Assembly: GCA_012932295.1 (NCBI GenBank)
Contig: JAAONU010000001.1
Span: 59,369,693-59,433,692, forward strand
DNA: 64,000 nt
Reading direction: 5' to 3'
From: Cyclina sinensis
Taxonomy: Eukaryota; Mollusca; Bivalvia; Venerida; Veneridae
The number at the start of each line of letters is the position of its first letter. Positions within the stretch are counted from its first letter, which is position 1. Under the pieces are notes generated by a model. It did not search any database and was not told the origin of the DNA. It was given only the letters and a program-made list of their open reading frames with translations. Positions 44,793 through 57,791 of the stretch are shown piece after piece. The translations under genes were made by a program, and so were the position numbers.

Positions 44793-47756
44793 ATGGCTTC
44801 AGGTCATTAAGGGCGAACCGGTAATGACAATACATAAGCTCAAAAGTGATAGAGCAATAATAATATTAATACATGGTATCAATGACTTTGTGAGTCTGAC
44901 TAATTTCTGACCACAACAAACTCAAAATTACCATCCTAGTACTCTGTGCTTGACCATGGTAGCAATTTAATTAAAGGGGAACAACCCAGTTCTGTTTGTC
45001 ATCAAATTACAGTAAAGGTCCATTAATACAACCAGCCATGTACTTTTATACAGCCAAACCGGGATTACCGACATTCAAAAGCGATTCTGAGTCTTAAGTC
45101 TGACAAAGTTAAAGTTACCTTATTTCACTTTTTGTAAAGACATGGAATTATTTATGTCTGATATTTACTACAATAAAACTGTATTCTGCTTGCCAAGTTC
45201 TAGTTCTTACACCTCTTCATCTACAGGAAGCTTGTAAGATCAGAAAAATCTTATCTCAGTCTTCCCATGAACTCTTTCACAGAATCTTATACAATGCCAA
45301 AAAGTTCAGCAAATATTTTACACCTGACTGAGTTTACTTTACTCATTTACTTCAGTAAGCTTTATTGACTTGACAGAATTTCTTAAGTTGATCAATTTAG
45401 ATTTATTGTGGAATTTATAAAATTTAGCTCCATTGCATATGTTTCAATTTATTCTGAAATGAAAAGAATTTCATTTACTCTAAGTTAATAAATAACACTC
45501 AAATTAACGATTAGAATATTCAAATGCACTTTGCAACCTTCATTTCTTAATGCAAAATAAAACTCCCATCTGTCATTTTATTGTTTAGTTTTCCTTTTTA
45601 AAAAGTACAAAATTCAACATATATCAATTTGTTCTCAGCTTATTTTTATTAGTGCACACTCATTTATTGAAGAATTTAGAAGAATATTAAGAACAATTTA
45701 TTTCTACTAATTAAATGATACCTTTTTCACACAATGATTTTGGGACACAGTGTGTGAGCCATAACATAAAAGATGTACAAACATTAGATTCCAAAGCTAA
45801 CAAAGGTTTGAAAAGTCACAGGCAGAATTTGACCCTGACTTTCAAACCCCACCTTAAGATACAAGTAAGGCTTAGATTTCCAGCAGACAGTTCTTGAAAT
45901 TAACAAATAAATGCAGTGTTACCCTGAGGCACCAACACATTTAGAGTTTTTATATGAGCCAAGAGTTAGAGACATTCCCTGATGATAATCTGGTTAAAAT
46001 ACAAGATTTCCTTCATTGTGATATATAAGTTAGAGCTATCCTCTTCACTTGTTGGGCAACTGGTCAATGACCTGGACCTCAGACATTGTTCAAAGGGTAT
46101 TGTAATTCAAGACCTATTCAATTCCAACATTCAACATGTACAAAAGGGTGACAGAACTCAGGACAAAAACACTTGTCTCTGAAACTGCTAATGACTGGTT
46201 TGGGACTTCTACCTAAGCTACATATTTACAGAGGCATTACAGCAACATTTCCCCATTCTCTACTCTGTCTCACCCAGCAGCTTACATCTTTAATCATAAT
46301 CAGTGTGATGAGAGGCATGTTACACAGCTTCTCTCACCTGTCCTATGCTATTTTTAGTAACACATCAATGCCAGAGTGTGGGAATCTCCATGTATAAGAG
46401 AGTAAACTTACCTATGCTACAAGAAAATATGTCAGAAAAAAGTAAAACAATATGCATTTGTAGAATTCCAGCATAACACTGAGCAACCAAAGCTGATTTA
46501 ATTGCATTGAGCATTCCACTCATAGACTGCAGTGAAGTGAGCAAATTCTTGCCAATGCATTAGGAATTTGACTGCCTTTCAAAAAGCTCTGCCTAGAGCC
46601 AGAATCAGAAACTCTGAAATTGTTGTTTTTGCCAAGATAAGGTTAGATAATTACAATTTTATATTTGCTGGTTTAGAAGGTTGTTTTTATTTTATGTATC
46701 ATGGCTAACCACTTCATATTCAAAGGATTACTAAGACCAAACAGTCATCCTTGAAGTCTGCAAACAGAACAAACAACATCATTTTTTGCAATAAAAGTGG
46801 GATAAATAATAATCACAAGAGAAAGCAACAATTACAATGTTTTTACAAGTATTTCTACAGCTAAACTGAGATGTTTATTGAAATCAGTTTAATCTTATGA
46901 CAAGATCTTGAATCCAAAAGTGTCCAAACCATGTCTAATTAATTCATTTAATATTAAATGCGGGAACAAGTTTTTGCAGCATAAATTCATCCCATCTAAC
47001 TTTTTCCTTCATCCAAAGCAGTACTTCTGCTAACGTCTGGAATGTAGAATGTCACTAAGACTCTTACCACTGGACCGGATTGAAACCAACAAACTCCAAT
47101 TTTCTGCACCTCCAGTACTGCCAAAAGCATGATTTCTCAATGACAAGCTAAAATCTATAAGAGTATGATCTAGATGTATATAATTCTATATCATTGACAT
47201 AAACACCACCTGTGGTGTTCAAACCCTATGACCTTGACCTTTCAGTAAAAGGCTAGAGCACACTGAGAGTCAGCCTTAGAAGAACTTTTAAACAGTCAAA
47301 ACATTTTAAGAAAACAAGAAAGTCAAAATTTTCAGTTTAAATTTGACAAAGTTCAACTTTTGTTATGCTTTCACAGAAACAGCACAAATGTGACATTATA
47401 ATGCATTTTTGAAATTCTTGGAACCTTCAAACCTTCAAGGTCTATTATCTTAAACCATAGTTCATTTTCACTTCATGTTATGGAAAACTATTTAAACTGT
47501 GTGAAAATCTGTAGTTATATACTATGGGTCTCAGTGACTAAATTTTTTTCAAGGGATTAGTTGAAAAAAATGCCTTCAAGTACTCGAAAAAACCATAAGG
47601 GAAATGATAACCTCACATCCTATGAGTAAACACATTCCTTGACAAGAAGACTATTTATTCATTGAATAAACAACAAATAAGCTAACATTAAGTGCACACA
47701 ACAGCATTGAAATACTTATAAAATACAAAACCTTTCAATTCAGGATAATGGAGCAC
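44793..47756. other. Non-coding stretch
   Basis: No supported gene. Frames at 45715-45897 and 45982-46397 lack splice or family support. Confidence 0.4.
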
Positions 47757-47972
47757 TGAAATTTAGAACAGAAATACAACAGCTTTGAAGTTTAGGACAG
47801 AAATACTACAGCTCTGAAATTGAAGACAGAAATACTACAGTCTAAAATTGAAAAAGAAAAACAACGGATCTGAATTTTGAAAAGAGGTACAAAAAATGTA
47901 CAATAGCTCTGAAATTGAGGACAGAAATACTACAGCTCTCAGAAATCGAGGACAGAAATACTACAGTCTGAA
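47757..47972. repeat. ~30 bp degenerate minisatellite
   Basis: About seven units of AGGACAGAAATACTACAGCTCTGAAATTG with substitutions and small indels, running directly into the family R array. Confidence 0.75.
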
Positions 47973-47976
47973 ATTG

Positions 47977-49676
47977 AACAAGATGGTCATGATGGCCCTG
48001 TATGGCTCACCTGAGTATGATTGCTTTTAACAAAGTTGCTATGGACCTGGTTAATTGACCCTAGATGACCCATATTCGAACTTGACCTAGAAATTATTGA
48101 AACAATCTTTCTGACAAATTTCCAGGTTATTTGGACTGAAAATGTTACCTCTAGAGTGTTAACAAGGTTTTTCAATATTTGGGCTCTGTGACCTAGTTTT
48201 AGATCCAAGACAACCCATATCCAAACTTAAGCTACAAATAATAAAAACAACTTTTCCGACAAATTTCCTGGACATCTGGACTTAAAAAGTAGCCTCTAGA
48301 GTGTTTATAAAGTATCTCAATATTTGGGCTCTGTGACCTAGTTTTTGACTTAAGATGACCCATATCCAAACCTGAGCTTGAAATCATAGAAGCAACCTTT
48401 CTGACAAATTTCCATGTTATTTTGAATTTAAATCTTACCTCTAGATTGTTAACAAGGTTTTTCCATATTTTGGCTCTGTGACCTAGTTTTTGAACCCAGA
48501 TGACTCATATTCGAACTTGAGCTAGAAATCATCAAAACAACCTTTCTGACAAATTTCCAGGATATTTGGACTGAAAATGTAACCTCTGGAGTGTTAAAAA
48601 GGTTTTTACATATTTGGGCTCTGTGACCTAGTTTTTGATCCCAGATTACCCATATCGAAATTTGAGCTAAAATCATTGAATCAACCTTCCTGACAAATTT
48701 CAAGGACATTTGGACTGAAAATGTAACCTCTAGAGCATTAACAAGGTTTTTCTACTTTTGGGCTCTGTGACCTAGTTTTTGAACCTAGATAACCTATATT
48801 CAAATTTGAGCTAGAAATCATTGAAACAATCTTCTTCACATACTTCCAGGTTATTTGGACTGAAAATGTTACCTTTAGAGTGTTCACAAGGTTTTTCCAT
48901 ATCTTGGGTCTGTGACCTAGTTTTTGGTCCAAGATAACCCATATTCGAATTTGAGCTATAAATCATTGAAAAATCCTTTCTGACAAATTTACAAAATATT
49001 TGGACTGAAAAGTAGCCTCTAGATTGTGAAGTTTTTTTTTCTATTTTTGGGCTCTGTAACCTAGTTTTTGAACCCTCGATGACCCGTATTCGAACTTTAA
49101 CTAGAAATCATTGAAATAACATTTCTGACAGATTTCCAGGTTATTTGGACTGAAAATGTTACCTTTAGAGTGTTAACAAGATTTTTTCCATATTTGGGCT
49201 CTGTGACCTAGTTTTTGACCCCAGATACCCCATATTGGCAACTTGGGCTATAAATCATTGAAACAACATTTCTGACAAATTTCCGGGATATTTGGACTGA
49301 AAATGTAACCTCAAGAGTGTTAACAAGGTTTTTCTATTTTTGGGCTCTGTGATCTAGGTTTTGAACCCAGATGACCCATAATTATTTGAACTTGAGCTAG
49401 AAATCATAGAAACAACCTTTCTGACAAATTTCCAGATTATTTGGAATGAAAAAGTAGCCTCTAGGGTGTTAACAAGGTTTTCTTATATTTGGGCTCTGTG
49501 ACCTAGTTTTCGACCCAGATAACCCATGTTCGAACTCGTGTGAGAAATTAATGAGACAATTCTTGACCATGTTTCATGACAATTGAGGCAAAAATGTGAC
49601 CACTAGAGAGTTAACAAACTAATTGTGGACGGATGGATGATGGACAGACGGACGACAGACAAAAGGAGATCACAAA
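47977..49676. repeat. Family R array, about ten ~145 bp units
   Basis: Starts with a degenerate ATGGTCATGATGGCCCT motif. The phrase GGGCTCTGTGACCTAG recurs at 48181, 48326, 48471, 48616, 48760, 48905, 49049, 49196, 49342 and 49491, spacing 144-149 bp. Each unit also has TGACCCATATTCGAACTTG, CTTTCTGACAAATTTCC and CTCTAGAGTGTTAACAAGG. Ends near GGAGATCACAAA without the hairpin. Minus-strand frames here are repeat by-products. Confidence 0.92.
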
Positions 49677-49689
49677 TAATAAAAGAAGA

Positions 49690-50270
49690 ATTTTATGTTT
49701 TTACTATATACGTATAGAAAAAATCAATGACCTCTGGGGCCGGGGCAATTTTAACCCAAGGGCTATAATTTGAACAAACTTAGTAGAGGTCCACTACACA
49801 ATATTTCATGCCAAAAATCTAACCCCTAGCCTTTGTTAAAACAAAGAAGATGATTTTTTAAGTTTTTACTATATCCATGTAATGAAAATCAATGACCCCC
49901 TGGGGCAAGGCCAATTTTAACCCCAGGGCTATAATTGGAAAAAATTTTGTACAGTTTCATTAGATGACGCTACACACAAAATATCTCAGCTCTACTGCCT
50001 TGCAGTTTCAGGAGATGATTTTTTAAGATTTCATTTTAAAAATCTATTTTTAGCTCTTCTGACCCAGATGTTCAATGGAGCAGAACCATTTGAACAATTT
50101 TAGTAGAGCTTTATGCTAGGAACATCCCAGGAAAATTTCATCAAATTTGGCCCAGTGGTTTCTGAGAAGTCTTTTGTATAAAAATTTGATGACAGACGCA
50201 CGGACGCACTGACAGACAATGGAAGCCGGACAAATTGTGATCACAAAAGCTCACCTTGAGCTTTGAAATT
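49690..50270. repeat. Second tandem-unit element with GATCACAAAAGCTCACC end
   Basis: Two to three units of about 170 bp (TTTTTACTATAT...AATCAATGACC...GGGGC...CAATTTTAACCC) followed by a GACGGACGCAC-like tail and the same GATCACAAAAGCTCACC terminal phrase as family R, although the units are unrelated. Confidence 0.65.
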
Positions 50271-51587
50271 AAGTACTGAATATTTGCAATGCAATGGAGA
50301 TAGATATAAAAGTTTGGACAAAAACACACCTCTAAAAATAATCTTTAAGTCTGTTTTCAAATCAGAATATAATATGAGGAATATAACATGCTGTTAAAAT
50401 CTATGCAAGTCGTGATGATATCTGACAGATATTTTGTGAAGATTTTTATGTCTCTGATTCAACACCATAGGTATGTTACATTACTTTTCCCCCAATTACT
50501 ATGCTTTACTTATTTCTTTGTTGTTTTTCACTACCACTTCTTCAAAGAGTTTACTGACCAGAACATTCTGCCGAGAATACTTCAAACAGAGCTAAAAAAA
50601 AATACCAGCACACCTTTCAAACAAAACAGAAGAAATGGTTTTCTTGCTTCACCTGAGAGAACAAAGATGGCATTTACTCTCGGATTCTTGCAACAGTTGG
50701 TCCACTCTATCAGATGTGATTTTTTGTCTGTTTTCTTCGTTAGGAATTTTTCCTCTGTGGACTCAAACATTTTTTTTCTGAGATCAGATGCTGAATGAAA
50801 CACATGTATACAATATTTCTACATGAATTATCATAGGTACATATATTTTTCTCTTCCTCACCTGTTTGAAGAAATATCTGTACAGATTATGTGGGTAAAA
50901 GAATGCAATTTTTTCATAGTACACTACCCATGTCTCCATCAAAGGTGAAATATAGCACCCTATTTAAAAATTATCTCAAATATTTGTTAGAAACTTCATA
51001 TATGTGAAACCTTATCCTTCATAAAATGGACAGATAACAATATTTAAGGGGCCCGAGACAATTAAAACTCTTAAGCTTTAAACAGACAATCAAAAGTTCA
51101 CAGCAGACCATGACAATATAAAGGTAGTATAAGAACAGAAAAGAACAGAACAGAAATTTTATTTACAGATCAGACTTGAACATTAACAGTTCCTCGTCCT
51201 TCCTTGTTTACATGCATGCATTAGCAACACAGCGAGAGTGACAAACATACATACATATATAATATATATATAATATACCATTAGTGTATATACATATATG
51301 ATACAAATATTATTCTAAGATTCATATTCTACATTTCTTCAATATTTTCACATAATTATGCAACATTCAAAATGTTCAGAATAAATTTGAAAATGCACAT
51401 GACTCTATAACTTGACTGAGTATCTGTATTGGTGTCCAAAACCTTTTTAAAAAAAATCAGTTTAATATTCAATGTTACAATAACATTTCCTATCTTCTTT
51501 TAAATGCCTTTTTCGCAGAAAATAGCCAATTTGTTCAATAAATTTAATTTTGTCGTATTTAAGATAAGAAACAAAAGACCAACAAGA
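50271..51587. other. Stretch between arrays holding one exon candidate
   Basis: Contains the minus-strand candidate at 50653-50790 and a CATA/TA-rich microsatellite near 51248-51280. The plus-strand frame 50388-50798 is judged antisense. Confidence 0.4.
50653..50790 (-). CDS. Candidate 138-nt internal exon (unassigned)
   Basis: Minus strand: acceptor TTTCATTCAG, 138 nt (a multiple of three, so skipping would keep frame), donor CAG|GTGAAG. The frame encodes about 45 hydrophilic residues, rich in Lys/Glu/Thr with Trp and two Cys (core SHLIEWTNCCKNPRV). Composition is far more protein-like than the antisense frame, which is full of Phe and Leu. No domain recognised, no partner exons placed. Confidence 0.35.
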
Positions 51588-53150
51588 GGGCCATGATGAC
51601 AGCCCTATAATGCTCACTTCAGTACTACTGTTCTTATTAGAAATATAATGGTAAATGTAATTTCTAATATAAAATTTTTTAGCAGTCTGTTTAGTTTTTC
51701 ATTCCAGTTGTTGCTTTGTTTCAATTTTAGCCATGTATGAGCTATTTTCAACCTCTCCAAAGAGATTATCTAGAAAACCTTCTCAACAAGTCTAGTGAAA
51801 ACTGGGTAAAAAAAGACCTTTAAGGTATTCACACAGTTTTCCACTGATCTGAGCTGGTGACATGTTTTTAACCCAATGTGAGCCAGTTTTAAATTCATCC
51901 TAGAAAGTCGTTAAACATTCTGACCAAGTTTCATAAAAATAGGCCACAAGACTTAGTGTTTCCTAATGTTTCCTCTGATCTGACCTTATGACCTAGAACT
52001 GACTCAATGTGACCCAGCTTCAAACTTATCCTACAGATTATTATTACAAATACTCTGACCAAGTTTCATGAAGATTTGTAGACTTGTAGAGTATTCACAA
52101 CTTTCCCGCTGATCTGAGCTGGTAACCTTGTTTTTGACCCAATATGGTCTAGTTTCAAAATTATCCAAGAAGTTATCAGTAAGTTTCATGAACTAGAATG
52201 CCCATGGGCAGCATGTCAAGCCCGCCAATGGAAAGCTGCCTATGGGGATGCGACAGTGAAATAGAAACTGTGGGAAGATGATGATGGAAGGACAAGGCAG
52301 GCCTATATGATGTCTCTTTCATGAAGCATAACAAATGAATCATAGTATTTTCAAATTCTTCCCTAGATGGAGAAGTAATAGCGCAGACAAGGTCAAGAAT
52401 CAACATTTTGGACCTCTGAGATGTCAATGTGACCTTGACCTTTGAGCTAGGAATCTGTGTCTTGCACGCTACATGCCATCTCATCAAAGTGAACAAATTT
52501 GCCAATGTATTTCAAACTCCTTCCATGCAGTGAGAAGTTATGGCCCGGACAAGGTCTAGAATCAACATTTTGAACCTTTGAGTTGCCACTGTGACCTTGA
52601 ACTTTGAGCTGGGAACCTTGGTCTTGCACGTGACACACCATCTCATCAAGGTGAGCAAATGTGCCACGGTATTTCAAAATCCCTCCATGCACAGAGAAGT
52701 TATGGCCCGGACAAGGCATATCTGGTCGGACGCAATTGTACGCATGCACGTACATACACTGAACTGTGGTACCAACTGTGACGACTGTGTCGAGCTCCCG
52801 GCAAGCGGGCTTGACAAAAATGGGTCAAAACAATGACCTCTAAAGTGTTCAAAAGGTTTCCCAATGATCTAACCCAGTTTTTGATATTATAAGTGTGAGT
52901 CAATTCCAAATATCTGGAATGCAAGTTTTTTGGTAACAGGGTCAAAACTGTGACCTCTGAAGTGTTCACAAGGTTTTCCACTTTTTAGACTGGTGACCTA
53001 GTATGTCAATCCAAATGTGAGCCAGTTTCAAATGTCATTGAAAAGAATCATCAGAACAAACATTCTGAGCAAGATTTAAAGGCTATATCAAAATAGTGGC
53101 TTCTAATGAATTCACAAGTTAGAATGTTGACAGTGATCACAAAAGCTTAA
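51588..53150. repeat. Family R array, diverged, split by an insertion
   Basis: Starts ACAAGAGGGCCATGATG and contains diverged units (TGACCCAGTTTCAAA, GACCAAGTTTCATGA, GTATTCACAAC) at 51600-52192 and 52817-53130. Ends near GATCACAAAAGC. The array is interrupted mid-unit by 52193-52816. Confidence 0.75.
52193..52816. mobile_element. Insertion with inverted ends inside the family R array
   Basis: A 12 bp inverted pair TGTCAAGCCCGC (52214-52225) and its reverse complement (52805-52816) bounds about 600 bp that contain ~161 bp tandem units (CATCTCATCAAAGTGAACAAAT near 52478 and 52641). No coding capacity. Confidence 0.65.
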
Positions 53151-54841
53151 ATTTGACAATTCATGTCATAACAGTATGGGACAGCGAAATGCAGGACTGG
53201 AAAAACAATGGACACAGTTTCAGATATCAGTATGTCAGAAAAGAAAACAGAAGAACAGAAGATGCATGTATTTTATGTTTAGTACTTGACTAGACACACC
53301 GCAGAACTGTCAAATCAATTTGCTTTGATGATAATTACAAACTTATAAGATAACAGGTACCCATTATGAGATAGGTAGATAATTAGCCACTGTTAGGAAA
53401 TGTTTTCCCCATTTAATTCCTGGTGCCCTCCCTATGGGTTATTGCTTAAATTGTTCTTTAGCATTCATGCCTAAAGTTATAGATCAAAAGCACTAAAGCC
53501 AGACATTAAAAATAAACACTAAATAAATCATCCTTGGTGTTGTTTTATATTTTGACATAAGACATTGCCCAAGATGAGTCTGTACTCCTCCTATTTTATC
53601 TTAAAATAGCAACAACATCAAAGACAGAAGAAGGGCAATTTCCGTCATGGTTCAAAGTTAATATTCTCAGAAGTCATTCAGTTACTTTCATTTAACTTAT
53701 GTGTTTTCATGACTCATTATTTTCAGGAACTAATCATCTTCCTTTTTTTTTCTGGATGGAAAAAGTGGTTGAATTTGTTATCAAAGATATTTTAAAACCA
53801 CACCTTGATTATCTGTTCCTTTCTTTTTTTTGCAGTTCTGGCAGTCACAACAATCATTATTGAAACTTTATTCCTATTTTTACATTCTTTTCTTTGATAA
53901 AAGATTTTACAAGCATCTTTCCTCCAAATGTCCTTGAACCTTAGATTTAAATCTATTTGTTTTGTTTTGTTTCTTTAGTATGTACTAGATGCGGGCCCAT
54001 GCAAGCACAGGCTTAAAGTAATAAAAGTTCTCAATATATCAGTTATGTTTATAACCCTTTTGATCTGAAGTTTTGCCTTTAAAGGCATGCATGTTGTGTC
54101 AACATCACATATCTGTAAAATAAGGTACATATATAATCTATCACATATTCTGTGGTGATGCCTCCTTAGGTAAATTATAAAATTTTGTATAATTTTATTG
54201 CATAAAAGACCTCAAATTTTATTGCTACAAATCTTGAACATCAGAAGAATCTGAAAGAGGTTTATTAAACAATTAAATCTTAGTACTGTTGGTTTACTTA
54301 GGAGAGACATTAACTTGAAAAACCTGATCCCACATGGTGTGCCCCTTTCCAAGAGGAAAAGAAACATGCTGTTAAAACAATAAAGTTGATCTGCATGATT
54401 TTGAAAAGATAACTGTAATAATAGGAAAATTGTACTCAAGATCTCCATGTATTAAATATGTTATAAGTATTTGTTAAAGCTGAACCTCGGATGACCAAAA
54501 CTAATACTGTCCGAAAGGGAAGTTACTGCTGCATATCCACTTATATCATAACTTTCAAATTTCTTATCCACATATCTCTAATGTATATGTTTTCATCTGT
54601 TGTAATCTTTTATCCTACTATCTTATAACTTTACATGGTTGCTTCCATTTAAATCTGTTATCCACATATCTCAAATGTATATAATTATGCTTCCATCTTC
54701 CACCTTTCTCATAGCGTTACATACTTGCTTCCATTTAAATCTCTCATAACTATACTTTCTTCCATCAGATCAAATCTCTTATCCACTTGTCCCACAGATT
54801 ACAAGCTGCAGTTCAAATCTCTTTTCCAACTTTCTCACAGC
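53151..54841. other. Non-coding stretch
   Basis: No supported gene. From about 54560 onward degenerate precursors of the 34 bp minisatellite appear (TTATCCACATATCTC, ACTTGCTTCC). Confidence 0.4.
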
Positions 54842-54918
54842 CTTTGGAGTAGAAACGGCCTACAGAAAGAGAACTAAACTCCAAATCTAGGGGATTCAAG
54901 TTCAAATCCCACCAGAGA
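54842..54918 (+). other. Decayed tRNA-like sequence
   Basis: A B-box-like AGTTCAAATCCC near 54898-54909 and an upstream region of tRNA-like spacing, but A-box and arms are poor. Probably a SINE-head remnant. Confidence 0.25.
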
Positions 54919-54927
54919 TGAGATTCT

Positions 54928-55850
54928 CAACTGCCTTTCCTCTCATAGCTTTACTTGCCTGTCTTATCCACACATCTCATAGCTTTACTTGCCTGTCTTA
55001 TCCACACATCTCATAGCTTTACTTGCCTGTCTTATCCACATATCTCATAGCTTTACTTGCCTGTCTTATCCACATATCTCATAGCTTTACTTGCCTGTCT
55101 TATCCACATATCTTATGGCTTTACTTGCCTGTCTTATCCACACATCTCATAGCTTTACTTGCCTGTCTTATCCACATATCTTATGGCTTTACTTGCCTGT
55201 CTTATCCACACATCTCATAGCTTTACTTGCCTGTCTTATCCACATATCTCATAGCTTTACTTGCCTGTCTTATCCACATATCTCAAAGCTTTACTTGCCT
55301 GTCTTATCCACATATCTCATAGCTTTACTTGCCTGTCTTATCCACATATCTTATGGCTTTACTTGCCTGTCTTATCCACATATCTCATAGCTTTACTTGC
55401 CTGTCTTATCCACATATCTCATAGCTTTACTTGCCTGTCTTATCCACATATCTTATGGCTTTACTTGCCTGTCTTATCCACATATCTCATAGCTTTACTT
55501 GCCTGTCTTATCCACATATCTTATGGCTTTACTTGCCTGTCTTATCCACATATCTCATAGCTTTACTTGCCTGTCTTATCCACATATATCAAAGCTTTAC
55601 TTGCCTGTCTTATCCACATATCTCAAAGCTTTACTTGCCTGTCTTATCCACATATCTCATGGCTTTACTTGCCTGTCTTATCCACATATCTCATAGCTTT
55701 ACTTGCCTGTCTTATCCACATATCTTATGGCTTTACTTGCCTGTCTTATCCACATATCTCATAGCTTTACTTGCCTGTCTTATCCACATATCTCATAGCT
55801 TTACTTACTTGTCTTATCCACATATCTCATAGCTTTACTTGCTTGCTTCT
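54928..55850. repeat. 34 bp minisatellite, about 26 units
   Basis: Unit CTTATCCACATATCTCATAG plus CTTTACTTGCCTGT, beginning 54963, about 26 near-perfect units to about 55846. A degenerate first unit lies at 54928-54962. Variants at the centre of the unit (ATATCTCATAG, ACATCTCATAG, ATATCTTATGG, ATATCTCAAAG) recur in an ordered way. Because 34 leaves remainder 1 on division by 3, all three plus frames cycle through the same peptide phases, generating overlapping false frames. Confidence 0.97.
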
Positions 55851-57093
55851 GGTCATATCTCATACCCACATATCTTGTATATTTTCTGGTGTCATTCTGT
55901 CCAAATTCTCATTACCGAGCTATGCTTGAATCTGTCCAAAGCTAATTTTGTCCCCTGACTAAAGCAATATTTAAAATGATCAACATATATCTCCAGGAAA
56001 TCAATTTTATAGCCATACTTGTTTAAATACTTCTTTATACCAAATTTTTCAAATATCATGGTCAGTCTCATTTGATATAGCTTTAATATTTGAACTGTCA
56101 GAAGTATGAATTCCTATCACATAATAAAAGTCCCATTGTTTTCAAATGCCCTTCAAATCCCTTATAGGTACAGAAGACTGTCAGTCAATTATATGTACAA
56201 AGGGTTCTAAAGTTCACAATATGTACTGAAGCTTTTCAGTCGAGCCTTTGAGTCCATTACATGTGTAAAGGTCCCTCATTATATGTATTATATGTACAGA
56301 GGCTTTTAGGTTTCTTATATGTACAATCGTCTCTGAGTTTAATATATGAACTAAGTTCCTGAGTCCATTGTATATGCATGGGCCTTCAGGTCACTAAATT
56401 GTATGTAACAGAAGCCCCTACATCCACTTAGTTGTACAGAGAAATCTTAAGTCAATTTAAGCACAGAGATCCTTAGTCCACCACACAAAGCTCCTTTGGT
56501 CCCTTATATAGACACTATTTACTCTTTTAAATTCACAAAGGTCCTCAGGTCACTCTATGGTACACAGGCTCTAGTAACGCTTTCTGTACAAAATCTAAAG
56601 AAGGTGCTATTAATGTAGTTTCTTTTTGTACCAAACTGGACAAGGCCTTCAATATGATTACATAGATCTAGTAGACTAAATATTAATTCATAATATGGAT
56701 TAATTTGCTCTTAGCCCTCTTGCATAATTTAAGTCTTCACTTTAAGAAATTATCAACTAATTCCCTGGGCATCAAACTGATTAAACCTTAAAGCATTCTT
56801 GAAAGAGCAAACAGTACTATTTATCGTAATGATCTTTTATGTGTGAAGTAAGATACACTTCATTTAGCATATCAGGGGTTTGCACCCAACACCTTATAAC
56901 ACCAACACAACTGCCCAAATGATAAACTAATGAAGCCAACATAAACAAACTGAATTCAGGTCATCTGAAATCAAAATACATACTCTGATGCAAAATATCT
57001 CAACTTAATTCTTTTTTACAATAAACATCTGAAATAAACATATCTATAATCCAATAAACAGACCCTTTTTAATCCTTTAAAAATTAATAAAAT
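55851..57093. other. Non-coding stretch including a decayed minisatellite
   Basis: 56150-56590 holds loose ~36 bp units (TTATATGTACAGAGGCTTTTAGGTC and variants). Otherwise AT-rich with no gene. Confidence 0.5.
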
Positions 57094-57285
57094 ATGAGCA
57101 ATCTTCGATCAATTAGGTCAATCCATAAACAAGATAGAGTAACATTAGATGAAGCAGTTAGTAAATTGCGTAATAGTTTCTTACCTGGCGATATCCAGAA
57201 TTGTTTCCGAAAATACACAGATAATGCTGATAACCAAGAAAATGTCAAAACTTTATGTTTTGACGTCAAAAAATTGTCCTTGTGA
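57094..57285 (+). CDS. Candidate small protein or first exon, 63 codons (unassigned)
   Basis: ATG at 57094 in a favourable context (A at -3), with an in-frame TAA six bases upstream, and TGA at 57283. The 63 residues are hydrophilic and of normal composition (start MSNLRSIRSIHKQDRV, later FRKYTDNADNQEN), without signal peptide or membrane segment. Seven CpG sites fall in about 220 bp. The opposite strand is also open and contains a perfect donor CCAG|GTAAGA at 57185, so a minus-strand exon is the main alternative. No family recognised. Confidence 0.35.
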   Translation: MSNLRSIRSIHKQDRVTLDEAVSKLRNSFLPGDIQNCFRKYTDNADNQENVKTLCFDVKKLSL

Positions 57286-57791
57286 CAATCATGCGTTTTC
57301 TTGCAGAATTGCGGGGATCAATGCCACCAGAATCAACTATAAGGTTCAAATATGTGTTTAAAGCATCTTAGCAGACTTACAATTGAACAGAGAATCAGTC
57401 TAGTTTACCTACAGTAAGCTGGAGAAACCTGATACCAGTCTATCTGGGGTGCACACTGGGGAAATGCCAGATTTCTGAAAAGTCTTAATGTATTTATGAT
57501 GAACCTCTTCCTGATGGATGAAGGTAAGCAAGTAAAATATGTCACTTTACATAAACAGGAAAGAATTAAAGGCAATGTGTACTCTGCAATGATGTTAATT
57601 TATACCAATGTAACAAACAATACTACTTTGCCTTTCAAACATACTTATATTTTACTAAATGAGTTTTTAATCTAAATTGCATATTTCAAATTATATTATC
57701 TTTTTCTTTATCACAATGTAGCAAAAAAAAAAAGACAAAAAAAAATAAATAAATAAACCCTGAAGGATTACGTGAGATCATTTAAAAAAAT
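57286..57791. other. Short non-coding stretch
   Basis: Contains a donor-like GATGAAG|GTAAGC near 57523 (plus) without an open frame leading to it, so possibly untranslated exon or chance. Confidence 0.3.

Noticed and set aside
47987..48932. Minus-strand frames of 64-86 codons with similar peptides
   Set aside because: By-products of the ~145 bp family R units.
50388..50798. 136-codon plus-strand frame
   Set aside because: Very rich in Phe, Leu and Val, no recognisable domain, and antisense to a better exon candidate with splice sites.
55023..55832. Overlapping frames of 65-133 codons
   Set aside because: Generated by the 34 bp repeat in all three frames; no gene.
54963..55846. CRISPR array
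   Set aside because: The 34 bp units are directly adjacent without spacers, in eukaryotic DNA; it is a minisatellite.
57413..57523. Plus-strand exon between CCTACAG and GAAG|GTAAGC
   Set aside because: All three frames contain stops, so at most an untranslated exon.
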